Shown here: piece after piece, positions 34,251 to 45,878 of the stretch
Position numbering within the stretch: position 1 is the stretch's first letter
Layout: every line of letters begins with the position of its first letter
Assembly (NCBI GenBank): GCA_033807775.1
Contig: CM066315.1
Span: 57,008,820 to 57,072,819, forward strand
Origin: Saussurea involucrata
Taxonomy: Eukaryota > Streptophyta > Magnoliopsida > Asterales > Asteraceae
DNA length: 64,000 nt
Direction: 5' to 3'
The notes under the pieces: generated by a model
Seen by the model: the letters and a program-made list of their open reading frames with translations, nothing else
Database searches by the model: none
What the model was told of the DNA's origin: nothing
Position numbers and translations under genes: made by a program

Positions 34251-35235
34251 CCTCCATGATTAAAGAAATGAGAAAACCAACTTTCTTCCTCACCGATTCA
34301 TTCTCTTTCTCCACTTTCTTCCTCTCCATTCTTTCCAATATATTCTTTTTTGGTTCTTTGTCTTCCTACAGATACGTAAACAAAAAAATCTTTTACATCT
34401 GCTTCAGAATGAATAAAGGGAAAACCATAAGGAGATGATGACCACCATAAGCTAGCTTTTTGAAACGTTATTTGAATGATCATAAGCTAGCTTTTTAAAA
34501 CGTTATTTGGAATAGTTTTTTGTGAATATTCCAATATTGCACTCATTATTATTAATTAACAAATTCAAAATTTATAGTATATATGTAATAATAAATTTTA
34601 AATTTCTTTAATTAACATGTTATATTATTTAATTTTTCTTTACTATATTGGTTATATTAATTAACATATTATATTGTTATAAATTTATTTTAATTATATA
34701 ATTAAATATTATAATTGATAATTTTTTGAAGATGTATTTTTTGGTTATTTCACGTGTTTATAAGCTAGTTTTGCCAAACATAACTTCTTTATCAAGCTTA
34801 TCAGCTATCAACTAGCTATGAGTGAACAGCTAATAAGCTAGTTGTTATATAACATTAAATATTTATTTAGTTTTGAATAAATATTAACATTTATTTATTT
34901 TATTTTATTTTGAAATAGAATATCAACATTTATTTATGAACCGGAAATAGTATATGATTATTATATAATATTTTCCCATACACATGGGCCAAACACCACC
35001 GAAGCCTTCGTAAATTTCAATGCTTTTGTTCCATTCCATCCTCTCTGTTTCTTTCATCCCCGCCATCTTATTTGATTCGCTTCTTCTATTCTATTTCTAT
35101 AAAAACTAATCACGATTCTGTGTAATCTCACGCCGGAGATCCAAATCGCACCTTCATATTTGCGGCCGTCGGAAGTAATCTCCTTCACCGTTGGATCAGT
35201 CGGCGCTTTTTACAGACGGCTCACTTTTTTTTATC
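34251..35235 (+). promoter_or_regulatory. Upstream region and 5' UTR of the RABD2 gene
   Basis: This is non-coding. A 36-bp tandem pair (CATAAGCTAGCTTTTT at 34445 and 34481) and AGCTAGTT words near 34765-34850 look like small repeat debris. A TGGGCC site, common in promoters of plant housekeeping genes, is at 34985-34990, about 245 bp before the ATG. The pyrimidine-rich stretch at 35030-35095 would suit a transcription start region. No convincing TATA box is placed. Confidence 0.45.
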
Positions 35236-37734
35236 ATGAATCCCGAGTAGTAAGTCCTCGATTTCTCTCCTTTTAATCTCATTGCAATTGATTTTTTTCA
35301 ATTCAGACTTTTCATTAGTATATTCAATCGTGTTCTTCCTGAAATTATTGTTTGGATCTGTTTCACTTCTTAATTTTTAGCAATGTCAATAGCTTTCTTT
35401 GGGATTAGTTTTTCGTTGTTGTGGATTTGGATGATCCAAGCAGATCTCTAATTTTTTCATTAATTTGATGGAATAGTTGTTTCTTAATTTTATTAAATGC
35501 CTAGAATTTAGCACTTAATGTGTAAGAGAGTTATGTGTGGATAATTCGTTGATGTTTTGTTGGGAACACTGGGGATCGGAAGTTAAAATCATTATTTAGG
35601 TATATAAGTAAGGAAAGGGGAGATGCATTTTAATGTGCTATAGGAGAAGGGAGACACATTTTAAAGTGATATGATTGAATTAATGGTGAATTATGAAGCT
35701 TTGGAGTCGGTTGATTGAGAATAATGCAACCAGTAGCCGTTTGATGGCAGATTAATAAGCTTACCTGTATGTAGCAGAGGAGCCCTTAATTGTTGCACTC
35801 TGGGATACAGAATCACAGTGGCAAATTATTCTATGTCAGGAATATGGTGATTGATATTGATGAGACTAAACCTTGCCTATTATATTATATGTTGAAAAAG
35901 CTATTGCTATCATGTTGATTGTCTTGAGGCACTTTAGGAAGTTGCATAATGCTTCTTATAGATGTATAACTTATCCAACTTTTTCCAAGAATATATATAT
36001 ACCTTTCATATCTAATTACGAATACCCTCCATGTTTTATGCAGCGATTACTTGTTCAAGCTTTTGCTGATTGGAGATTCAGGAGTTGGCAAATCATGTCT
36101 TCTGCTTAGATTTGCTGTAAGTAAATAAACTACTTATATCATGTCATTTTAAGTAGTTCACTGCTTCTTTCACAACTCAATTATCTAGCTGAATGCAGCA
36201 TATTCGTTCCGTTTCTCAAGTAAATATGATATGATATTTCTAGTTTTATTTTTCATAATGTATCCCATTCAACACTTCTATTTTTGGTCCATGGCATTAT
36301 TTTCCTTATCAGAATTTTAGTATCCCTGTTTCTCCATGGTTGTATTCAAGTACACCATCTATTTTCCTCCTCATTAGTTGGGCAAAACAAAAGTTAGTTA
36401 AAAGAATCTAGAAATTCATGGTAATATATGCTGCTTAATGTTAAGTGCTGTTTTTTTTTTGACAAATTGATCTCTTTTGTACAGGATGATTCATATCTTG
36501 ACAGCTATATCAGCACAATCGGTGTGGACTTCGTAAGAATTTAAACTTCTTCACATAAGTCATATAAGTTAAGACTTGTAGCCTTTTTGTTATGGTTATC
36601 TTTGTGTATACTGAAGTCTTTGATTCTTTGTCATCTGTGCAGAAAATTCGCACTGTGGACCAGGACGGAAAGACCATTAAGCTTCAAATTGTGAGGGGTT
36701 TCTTTTACAAATCTGTAATTTTATCTTCTACTTGCTTCCTAAACAAAAAAATCATGTTATCTCTTTCCACCTTTCGTTCTTTGGAACATGCAGTGGGACA
36801 CTGCTGGACAAGAAAGGTTCAGGACAATTACCAGTAGCTACTATCGTGGGGCCCATGGCATTATAGTATGTTTCTTCAAATCCTTAGTTGTCAACTAAAA
36901 GAAAACAAAAAACATATTATGCATCTTTTAGCCTTGAGCACCGATAATTTCAGTCTTGGTTCCACTTTCTGATGCCTTTGTATTTGGATTTCTGCAGATA
37001 GTTTACGATGTTACTGACCTAGAGAGTTTCAACAATGTTAAGCAATGGCTGAGTGAAATTGACCGCTATGCAAGTGACAATGTAAACAAACTTCTAGTTG
37101 GTAACAAGTGTGACCTTGCCGAAAGCAGGGCCGTGTCATTTGATACCGCAAAGGTACACATTTATCTTACGTTATGGCTTAATCTTTAAACCATTAAGCC
37201 AAAATGACTATATGGAATAAGTCAGGACCCCTCACTTGTCCTCATTAAGCCACTCCAAACTAATTAATACCAGAAATGCCCATAAATAATCTAACCCTCT
37301 CTCTTTGCCTTCGGTAAAACCCATTGGTCTCTCGTCCCTCAGGCAGACAGAGTTATCCAAACAGACAATTTAACCCGTACAGGGTTTAACGTATAAAATA
37401 AGTACAATTTAACTTGGTGTTCCATTTTGGTGATTAGGAATTTGCTGATGAAATTGGCATTCCGTTCATGGAAACAAGTGCCAAAGACGCTACCAATGTG
37501 GAGCAAGCTTTCATGGCCATGTCTGCTGATATCAAGAACAGGTATACTCCATTGATTTGGTAACAAAGTTGATAATTGTTTTTAGATCTGAAAAGTTATG
37601 TGAAGCAAAGATTTTATGTGGGTCCCATCGTTGAGTGCAGGATGGCAACTCAGCCTTCAACCAACAAGAGGCCACCTACTGTGCAGATCAAAGGGCAACC
37701 AATTGGCCAAAAGGGTGGCTGCTGTTCATCTTAG
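35236..37734 (+). CDS. RABD2: Rab GTPase, RABD2 (Rab1) type
   Basis: Eight coding exons with GT-AG introns: 35236-35249, 36044-36116, 36485-36532, 36643-36690, 36794-36865, 36998-37153, 37438-37541 and 37641-37734. Joined, they give 202 residues, the normal length. The start [20 protein letters not shown] and the remaining sequence match plant RABD2, the Rab1 group that directs vesicle transport from ER to Golgi. Visible motifs are the P-loop GDSGVGKS (residues 15-22), effector Thr in YISTIGVDF, switch II WDTAGQE, NKCD and ETSAK for guanine binding, and a C-terminal CCSS that should receive two geranylgeranyl groups for membrane anchoring. All catalytic residues are intact. The first coding exon is only 14 bases. 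Family is secure; the paralogue number is not. Confidence 0.96.
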
Positions 37735-37825
37735 GTTATTCTTCGCCTTTGTTAAACTATCATCCCGCCTCATCACCATCATATATCTGATAAATCAATC
37801 CCTTCGGGTTTTTGCTTTGAAGTCT

Positions 37826-37858
<33 letters not shown>

Positions 37859-39061
37859 GGGTTGTACAAATTGTAAAGATTGTTTACTGCTAGTGATTAT
37901 TTGCCTGCAGTTCCAATCTACTACTGCAACCAGAATCCATTTTTGTTTATTTGTTTAGATGGGGGAGAGCATTTTGCCAGACTTATAATCGGATTTGAAA
38001 TAATGTACCAATTGGGTAGTCATTTCACTTCATAATGGTTTAACAACATTTCATTTCATTTCATTCTTTTTCAGTATGGGATATACTGGATTGGTTTGGT
38101 TTATTTTGTTCTCTTTCGATGAAAGTTCACCAACGTCATTGTGTGTATTCCCATGTTTATCGAGGATTAATCATTAGGATGTGGTCATGTATTTGTAAAC
38201 CTTTTCATCAAGAAAATCATTAGCTCTGTACCTGACATGCTTGATTTGGTTTTGTAAGGTGATAGCTTCTTTGTTTTGAGCTATTGGTAAAAAGAAGATA
38301 ATACATACATATATATGATGGTCTGAATGGATTGCCAAAAGGTGAGAAATTGTTTACGAGTAAACTTCAATTTTGGTTCTTCGGTTTTAGTGAAAGGTCT
38401 GAAAGTGGGATCCGAACTTTGATAACTAATCATCTTTGTGGTTATTATTCGGCTCTGAAAGTGGTCTTTGTTGTTAAATCTGTTTATTTTATATGTTAAA
38501 ACGAGTGGCATTTTAGTCTTTTCATCAAAATCTTTAATTTTCTTTAAAAAATAACATAATATTTATTTTATTATAAAACTTCTCTCTAAATCTAAAATTT
38601 GTTAACTTTCTAAAGAGTAAATTGAATATTTTGACGTAAAGGTTGAAATGCCTCTTGTTGTAACCGAGAAAATAAACAAAGGTAACAACCAGGGAGCACT
38701 TTCAGAGCAAAATAAAAATCACAAGCATGATTTATGGACTTATCAAAATTCGGGTCCCATTTTAGAATTTTCACTAAACCTCAGATCATCACCAAGAGAT
38801 TCTCCAAAATAGAGAATTTGGTCAAATTTTTGCTTAAACAAATACTTCAAAATAGAGAAAGCATGAGAGAGGGTGTCCATTTCTTCAAATTCGAAAAACG
38901 GAAATTGGCGAAATAGCGATTTCTTAATCCTAGATTAATCTCTTAAAATTCGAATTCGAATTTCTTCAAATTCGAAAAACGTGGAACGTGCATTTAGCGT
39001 GTTGCATTCAAGATTTGCATTCGTAGCAGGTGCTGTACGGTTATGGAGGAAGGAAATATTG
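37735..39061. other. RABD2 3' region and intergenic DNA
   Basis: The RABD2 3' UTR should fill the first few hundred bases (an ATTATTATTATT run lies at about 37827). Beyond it there is no gene. A region at 38350-38710 has weak inverted similarity between its ends (TTTTGGTTCT, CTGAAAGTGG / GCACTTTCAGAG), perhaps an old TIR element. TTCTTCAAATTCGAAAAACG occurs twice, at about 38881 and 38962. Confidence 0.45.
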
Positions 39062-39448
39062 CAACGACTATATAACAACTCCCAAAACTCGTGTTGCATT
39101 TTTCCAATGTATGGGGTTGGGCTCCTTACAATCATTCATATTTGTGTAATATTTGTCATATGGATTCCTGATGCCTTGAAATACATTCATGATATCAATA
39201 GAAAACGATCCTCCATGTGAATAACATTCCTAATGTCATCCTCGAAAGGGGTATAATAAGGGAGATTGAACGAGTTAATATCTGATTCTTGAACGAGCCC
39301 TTGTAATATTTGTTAAAGCCAATTGAAATGGTCAATACGTTGTTGAAGCAAATCATAATATATTTTTTAGTTTGAGGTATAATTTTAATTATGGATATAG
39401 AAAAACCACAAAGTACTACAATACAAATAGATTTATAGGATGCCAAAT
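39062..39448 (+). repeat. 387-bp direct repeat R, copy 1, at the duplication boundary
   Basis: The sequence from CAACGACTATATAAC to GGATGCCAAAT recurs in the same orientation at 44954-45340, with the same length and only a few differences. Its right end coincides, within three bases, with the left end of the large inverted duplication (39446). It has no coding potential I can support and no terminal signature of a known transposon class. Confidence 0.88.
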
Positions 39449-40192
39449 GTAAGAATAATGTAGCCTCCAAATGATATAAGGTTGCCCTATTTGCTTAGAG
39501 GCAAATTGTACTAAATAGAGGTGTTTTATTTTTTTGCCAAACAAGATTTTTTCTGACCGAATCAGAGATCTCTTATTACCTTATAATGTCATAATTAAAA
39601 GACAATAAACAATTCATTGGAATCATCTATTTTGCAAACTTTAATTATTTCATTTATATGTAATAAACTTTAGATTGATTTTGGTATATTTATTAAAAAA
39701 AAATTGCTCAGATTTTGGCAAATATTGTATTCAACATATAGAAATTCAATCAATTGGGTATTATTTCTTATCTCTTTCATATTTTATAGCAGATTACGAG
39801 AGACATTAGAAGCGTGCAAAAAGTCATATAATCTAATTAGAACCGACCGACCAAAATTAGATATCTAATTATAAGTAAGTTTGATCCAATCCAAAATTGC
39901 AACATCTAAATGGGATAGGTCAATTCTTGGATAACAATACAAAATCTAATAAAACTGAACCAATCTAATCCAATTATCATTCAATTAGCCATTTGTTCAT
40001 AAAAATCATGTAACTTTTCTAAAATAACAGGGCATAACTGCAAAATACATATAAGCAAGGGGTGAATTTGTAAATATAACATAAAAATTAAAACAAGAAG
40101 TCCTCTAAATCCAAGAAAAATCGGCCTCTTGTTCGTTTCAAGATATGCTAGTCTAAAGAGATCGTGTTGCCATTTTATCTCTCCTTTTGAGG

Positions 40193-40200
40193 TATATATA
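40193..40200 (+). promoter_or_regulatory. Possible TATA box of MYB gene copy A
   Basis: TATATATA lies 39-46 bases before the ATG, and the mirror sequence precedes copy B at 49054-49061. The distance would leave a very short 5' UTR, so it may instead lie within the transcript. Confidence 0.3.
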
Positions 40201-40238
40201 GATGTATTATGTATATGTAGAGAGGTGCGAGGAAATTA

Positions 40239-43102
40239 ATGACGACGAAAGAACCATCCATGGGAGATTGCGCTCATTGTGGACAGAGTGCGCATGACTC
40301 AACAACATGCAACAATGGAAAAGTTGGTAGTTTGAAACTTTTTGGTGTCAAAATTGATCCAAAATCACATCAGATTCATGGGAAAGAGAAAGGAGATAAT
40401 CGTCATCGATCTGTTAATAATAATGGCATTGGTAATGTAATTCGCAAGTGCAAAAGCATGGAAAGCTTAGAGGCATGCAGCATTGATCCCAGTTCTATAG
40501 ATCGTGGGTATCAATCAGATGGCCCTCCTGATCGATCCCACAATGATAAAACGAAAGGTTTGTGTTCTTTCTCAAAAACATTCCAACTAGACAAAAGTTT
40601 TCAAGGGTTTTAGTTATCTCAGGGTTTTTGATGCTATAATGATTGTGTTCTTTGATGATCTGGTGTCTCTTTGATTCAATCTTGCATGTGGGTATTGATT
40701 TGGGTATCTGATTCTCTTTTCGAATTGGAAAACATGTAGTTTAAAACTTTGCACTCAAAGTGTTTGATGTTTTGCTCGTATGAATCACCCATTTCTCTAT
40801 TAAAGCCTAAAAGATATGATCCACCCTTTGTAGTTTAACATTCTAAACCTAATCTTTCAGAGTTTTCAAAAAAGAACAAGTTAGAAAGCAAATCTATTAC
40901 TTGGAACCCTAATCAAAATCCTCAGTTGGGTAAAAAAATCAAGCCCATGTGATGAGAATAGATCCAAAGACTTAAAATATCGAGTAGGAGGTGGACAGTA
41001 CGCCATAACCATTGTGGTTGAGGTGGACAAAGTTGAAACATTGACATATATGAAAAAGAAACAAGAAAAAAGAATAGAGAAAAACCCACCAATTTTTATT
41101 ATATTTGATTACAAAATATTGATCTATTTTTGATAATCAGGGGTGCCATGGACAGAAGCTGAACATGTATCATTCTTGATGGGTCTAGAAAAGCTTGGAA
41201 AAGGAGATTGGAGAGGGATTTCAAAGACCTATGTGCCATCAAGAACCCCAACTCAAGTGGCTAGCCATGCACAGAAGTATTTCATCAGAATGAATGCAAC
41301 TCGGGAGAAAAGAAAACGTCGATCAAGCCTATTTGATATGCCATTCCAAGAATCAGTAACTTACTGCTTCTAAATTTTGGCATTTTTTCTCTAGAAATCT
41401 CTTTCATTTTCTTGAATTTGTGATTATTTGATTAATGCGTCTCTGCAAATAAGTTAATTTTCAAAGTGAGTGAATCTTTAAATGTTCAAATAACAATGTT
41501 TCTTAGCTCCAGTCTTTTTGCTAATGGCCTGTACCGAATTTAAGATCATATCTGTACACATTTGGGTGCAAAACCGTTTATAATAATTAAGAAATCACCT
41601 GGATATGGATTTAAGTTTCGGGGAAGTGACTTTTTTTTGTCGATATTTATCTTTTCGTTGGATATTAGATTTGAGTAGTAAACGGATTACTTTCATATGG
41701 TTTTCAATATTTTGATGATGTTTATTCGTCTGTTTATTTTAAAAAGTATCTATGCGTATACAAATATGTGTTATGCACCCTTCGATCTTAATGTTTTCAG
41801 AACGCTGAACCCCTAATTGCTACTAATGTTTTTCATTATTGTTGATATTTATGCAGCATATGGTACCAAGAGCAGCTGTTCCCATCTCTGTTAGACCTCC
41901 AGTTTCACCCGTGGCCCGAACTTATGATATTCAAGATTTAAGTTACAGGTCATGCATGGTAAGAGAACAAGATTGTGTATTTTAACCAAGCCGAGTCCAA
42001 CTTGCATGAAAAAGATGTAGGCTCGGGTTTGGGTTACCTAAGGCTAGAGTGTTTGGAAATCATAGAACAGAATGAGACAGAACAAAACCGTTGATAAACG
42101 TTTGGTAAGATAGAACCGGACAAAACATAACTTATATCAATTTACCTCTATTATATATTTTGATTAGTTATGTCAAATTTATTAAATTATAGTGAAATAA
42201 ATATTATTTATAACAAAATATATTATTAGAAAGTTTTATTCAAGACTGAGGACAATAAAATGAAAGTTTAAAGAGCATAAAGTACAATAAATAAAATTTA
42301 AAGCATGAATTAAATATAAAATAGAAGGCGAATTTGATGCTTTAGATGAAAATTAAATTTTATATTGAACTTCTATCGATAAAACATAAGTCTAATCTAG
42401 CTTGTTCCACATAAAATTTATGTCAAACGTGGAACAGTGATCTATGTTCTGTCATGTCATGTCCAGTGTACCAAACCTGATTGGACTGGATGGAACTGAA
42501 CTGGGCAAGCGAGAGTAAGGTTCGTGGGTTAAAGAAATGTGGAAGGTTTTAGGTTTTTAATTTGACATGGGTAGTTTAGTAATTTATCTATCTTGTCTTA
42601 TTTCCTTGATTTTTGTTCCACCTATTTTATATTTTGGCCCTGTCCTCTCCCGGTCTACCATAAAAATTTGTTAGTTCTGTCTGGTTCTGGCCTGCGTACC
42701 AAACAACTTTTTGACTCAAGTATGCTCATTTAGGCTTGGTGGGCTTGGCTCATTCAAAGCTATTGAGCCCAAGACACACCAGACTGGAGCTTAGTTCGAA
42801 TAGTAAAACGAGCCAAGTCTGATCTACAGTCATAAATCGATAAATAAGCTAGGACTTATAAAATCGCTTGCTAATTCCAATGATTCTTAGCCCGTTAACA
42901 TGGTTTTAGATAATCTGTTTTGCAGATTGGTTATACGGGCAGCACATATGAACAAAGATCCAGTGATCCTATACGTCCACTGGCTCTATCTATTGCACCA
43001 ACCGTGAGTTACCCAAACGAGGATCGTGTTTGTCCAGTCAACAGCCGTGGGACCCCCACCAAAGGTTTTACTGGTCAAGCGCCTTTCGTGTCTCGGCCTT
43101 AA
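40239..43102 (+). CDS. MYB-related (SHAQKYF) transcription factor, copy A
   Basis: Four exons, 40239-40557, 41141-41355, 41857-41958 and 42926-43102, with GT-AG introns, encode 270 residues. The N-terminus has a CCHC knuckle, CAHCGQSAHDSTTC (about residues 11-24), then LKLFGVKI, which fits the R/KLFGV repression motif. A single MYB repeat follows from VPWTEAEHVSFL to VASHAQKYF (about residues 107-155), carrying the SHAQKYF signature of the CCA1/I-box-binding subgroup, then a basic REKRKRR stretch. The C-terminal part is Pro/Ser-rich and unassigned. By family this is a nuclear DNA-binding protein, probably a repressor resembling MYBS3/KUA1-type factors. Targets are unknown. The predicted protein is identical to copy B, with which it converges tail to tail. 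Confidence 0.93.
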
Positions 43103-43375
43103 CTGATAACTTGTGGGTCATGTAGGAGTGACAGTGAATGAGTAAAGTAATGGAGTTTTATCCTTTTTGAAAAAGGATTTTCTGTTTTGGTTGGTGTTGC
43201 CATGGGAAGCAGGAGAAAAGTGTTTGAAAGTAGTTGGATTAGAAGATTAGTAAAATTTCATTCTTTCTAGTTCATGTATGTTGGTTTACTTGCAAAGACA
43301 ACACATACAAGATATATGCAAAGATATTAGTTGTTGGGTGACAATGTGTGTCATATTTGTGAAATGCAGGTATGT

Positions 43376-43389
43376 ATATATTAAATACA

Positions 43390-43429
<40 letters not shown>

Positions 43430-43495
43430 TACATATATTATATATATCGTTATTATATATATATTTCGTCGATATATACGCTTATATATATCTTG

Positions 43496-43543
<48 letters not shown>

Positions 43544-43569
43544 TAACGTTTCCATCGCTTTTATCTATT

Positions 43570-43600
<31 letters not shown>
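43376..43600. repeat. TA-rich microsatellite and palindromes at the arm boundary
   Basis: Long TA runs (43396-43426, 43495-43542, 43571-43590) are separated by short ATATATCG-type blocks. The tract starts within about 20 bases of the inner end of the left arm. Nothing like it borders the right arm's inner end. Such tracts can fold into hairpins and are break-prone. Confidence 0.9.
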
Positions 43601-43604
<4 letters not shown>

Positions 43605-44697
43605 GGAGCTTCAAATGAAACCAGTAAAAAAGATGAAACCGATGAAACCTAATCTAGACCGTCCTTTCATTTGATCAACGGTTGAGAAATTTTTGCATTT
43701 TAATTAATTAAAAAATTAAGGAAAGGGTAGTTTAGGAATAGATTTTAGGTATTTAAATTTAAAATCTATTAATTAATTTGAATTAATCTAATTATGGTTA
43801 GATTATTTCATTAACTTTCTCCATATTTATCTCTTTCTCTCTCTCCTTCTCTCTCAAATTTCCGGCCACCATGATGATTCAAACCACCGGCGACAAGCTT
43901 TCGTTTTTCCGGCGAAGGTGGAGGAAGTACGGTGATCAACCGCTACCAGCTTTCGTTTTCCGGCGGGTTTTTGTAATTTCTTTAACGAAACAGAAGAACC
44001 GTAAGAAGCACATCCACGCGAGCGTCGTTTACGGCGTATTTGAAAACACCGCAAGCATCCCGGAGGTCGTGGTAACGCCGCAGGAATGCACCACCATCGT
44101 ATCCTGTTTGTCATATCGATTCTGGGTTTCATATCGATTCATGATTCTGGGTTTCATATCGATTATGGGTTTCATTATGATTCATGATTCTGGGTTTCAT
44201 ATCGATTTTCATCTACTAAAAATTTGTTTTTTTCTCCTATGAAACGTGAAAATTTCGAAAAAACGGTTTATGAAACTTATGAAAAATCTGCTTACGAAAA
44301 AACTGTTTATGAAAAACTGTTTATTTCTCCTATGAAACGTGAAACTTTCGAAAAAACGGTTTATGAAACTTAAAAAACTTGAAACTTATGAAAAAACTAC
44401 TTACGAAAAAACTGTTTATGAAACTCGCAAAAATTATGAAACTCGCCGGAATTTGGGGAAGGTCGCCGGAGTGGGAGGAAGTCGCCGGATTGGAGATCGC
44501 CGGAGTGGGAGGAGGTCGTCGGAGTGTAGGTCACCGGAGAGAGAGATGAAGATAATTGAGAAAATTAAGGAAGTTTGTTTGTTGCTAAAATTATGAATAT
44601 TCCTAAAATTACGAATTTGGAGAAAAAGACCCAAATACCCTTGGTTTCATGGTTTCATAAAATACAATGGTTTCATAATAAGGGGATCTATATATAT
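43601..44697. mobile_element. Probable non-autonomous transposon in the spacer
   Basis: The segment between TA-rich flanks begins GGGAGCTTCAAATGAAACC (about 43605) and ends TGGTTTCATAATAAGGGGATC (about 44690). The ends share an imperfect inverted GAAACC motif. Internally there are tandem GGGTTTCATATCGATT units (about 44110-44210) and repeated GAAAAAACNGTTTATGAAAC units (44250-44430). A segment at 43860-44100 with ATGATGATTCAAACC has codon-like composition but no supported gene. Superfamily is uncertain (Helitron- or MULE-like). Confidence 0.5.
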
Positions 44698-44953
44698 ATA
44701 TATTTCGTGTCGGTTTAATTTTCTACGTCAGAGAATTATTGTGTAACATCTAGATCATTGTTATCCGGATTTGTTGTTGGGTTTATTGTGCATTTGGATT
44801 TCTACTCGTTTTGGGACCTTAGAAATCATTCGTGAGCTTCTCGTATTTTCTTTGGCACGATAAATTTTTCCTAACAATAATGACTTCGTGCACATGCTTT
44901 TCAAACTTGTTAAACAACACATCAACTACGGAATTCCCAAAATGAGACTTATA

Positions 44954-45340
44954 CAACGATTATATAACAACTCCCAAGACTCGTGTTGCATTTTTCCAAT
45001 GTATGGGGTTGGGCTCCTTACAATCATTCATATTTGTGTAATATTTGTCATATGGATTCCCGTTGCCTTGAAAAACATTCATGATATCAATAGAAAACGA
45101 TCCTCCATGTGAATAACATTCCTAATTTCATCCTCGAAAGGAGTATAATAAGGAAGATTGAACGAATTAATATCTGATTCTTGAACGAGCCCTTGTAATA
45201 TTTGTTAAAGCCAATTGAAATGGTCAATACGTTGTTGAAGCAAATCATAATATGTTTTTTAGTCTGAGGTATAATTTTAATTTTGGATATAGAAAAACCA
45301 CAAAGTACTACGATACAAATAGATTTATAGGATGCCAAAT
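44954..45340 (+). repeat. 387-bp direct repeat R, copy 2, in the spacer
   Basis: This has the same length and orientation as 39062-39448, also ending GGATGCCAAAT, after which unrelated sequence begins. It has single-base differences only (for example CGATTATA for CGACTATA at the start). Confidence 0.88.
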
Positions 45341-45878
45341 ATGTCTAGATGTCTTAATTGTCTATTTTACAGGACATAAGTTTATACAACAAAAAAGGTA
45401 AACATGTTATCTAAAGGTTTTACAATTAGTTAATTTGTAAAACGCTTTGAAGGTATTAAAAAGGTTTTAGCATATTTTTTAAATAAGGCTACGTACTATT
45501 TTTTTTACATGATACCATTTGAAATTTACAGCTGAAATGATTCATATATGATTTTACGCTGAAATCACATGTGAATGTGATTATAGAACACGGTCAACAC
45601 AATGGTCAACACAAGGGTGTGCGGGCGAGTTGCCAGCGGTTTAAATTAATTCGCGTAAAATCACATGTGATTTTGTATATGGTTGTAGTGTAAAATCATA
45701 TGTGATTTGACCGTTCTCGTATTTTCTTATTTGATCATTGTCCTCTTTTAAAACCAACCCTATATGATATCAAAACAACTCCTATGAAAATGGAACCAAA
45801 ATGTTATTTTGCTAGTGGCCTTAAATGATCCCTATATGAGCAAACAATTCAATAAGTTTTTGCCATCTTTAATGATAA
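45341..45878. other. Spacer sequence with repeated TCACATGTGA palindromes
   Basis: No gene is present. AATCACATGTGA or AATCATATGTGA words occur at about 45565, 45659 and 45696 together with CGGTCAACACAATGGTCAACA. They look like the remains of a small hairpin element. The right arm begins at 45879. Confidence 0.5.

Larger units (their letters stand above)
39446..43375 (+). repeat. Left arm of a 3.93-kb inverted duplication
   Basis: The arm matches 45879-49807 in reverse. Paired positions sum to 89254 across the checked exons and introns, slipping to 89253 only near the outer end, so indels are almost absent. All exons checked are identical and intron differences are scattered single bases. 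It contains a complete MYB gene with about 0.8 kb of upstream and 0.27 kb of downstream sequence. Confidence 0.95.

Noticed and set aside
37200..37437. Separate small gene between RABD2 exons
   Set aside because: It is ordinary intron sequence; the flanking splice sites join the Rab frame in phase.
44888..45112. Hydrophobic 74-codon frame, with a similar one at 38981-39220
   Set aside because: Both lie in the 387-bp repeat R; similarity reflects the DNA duplication, and I see no start context or family.
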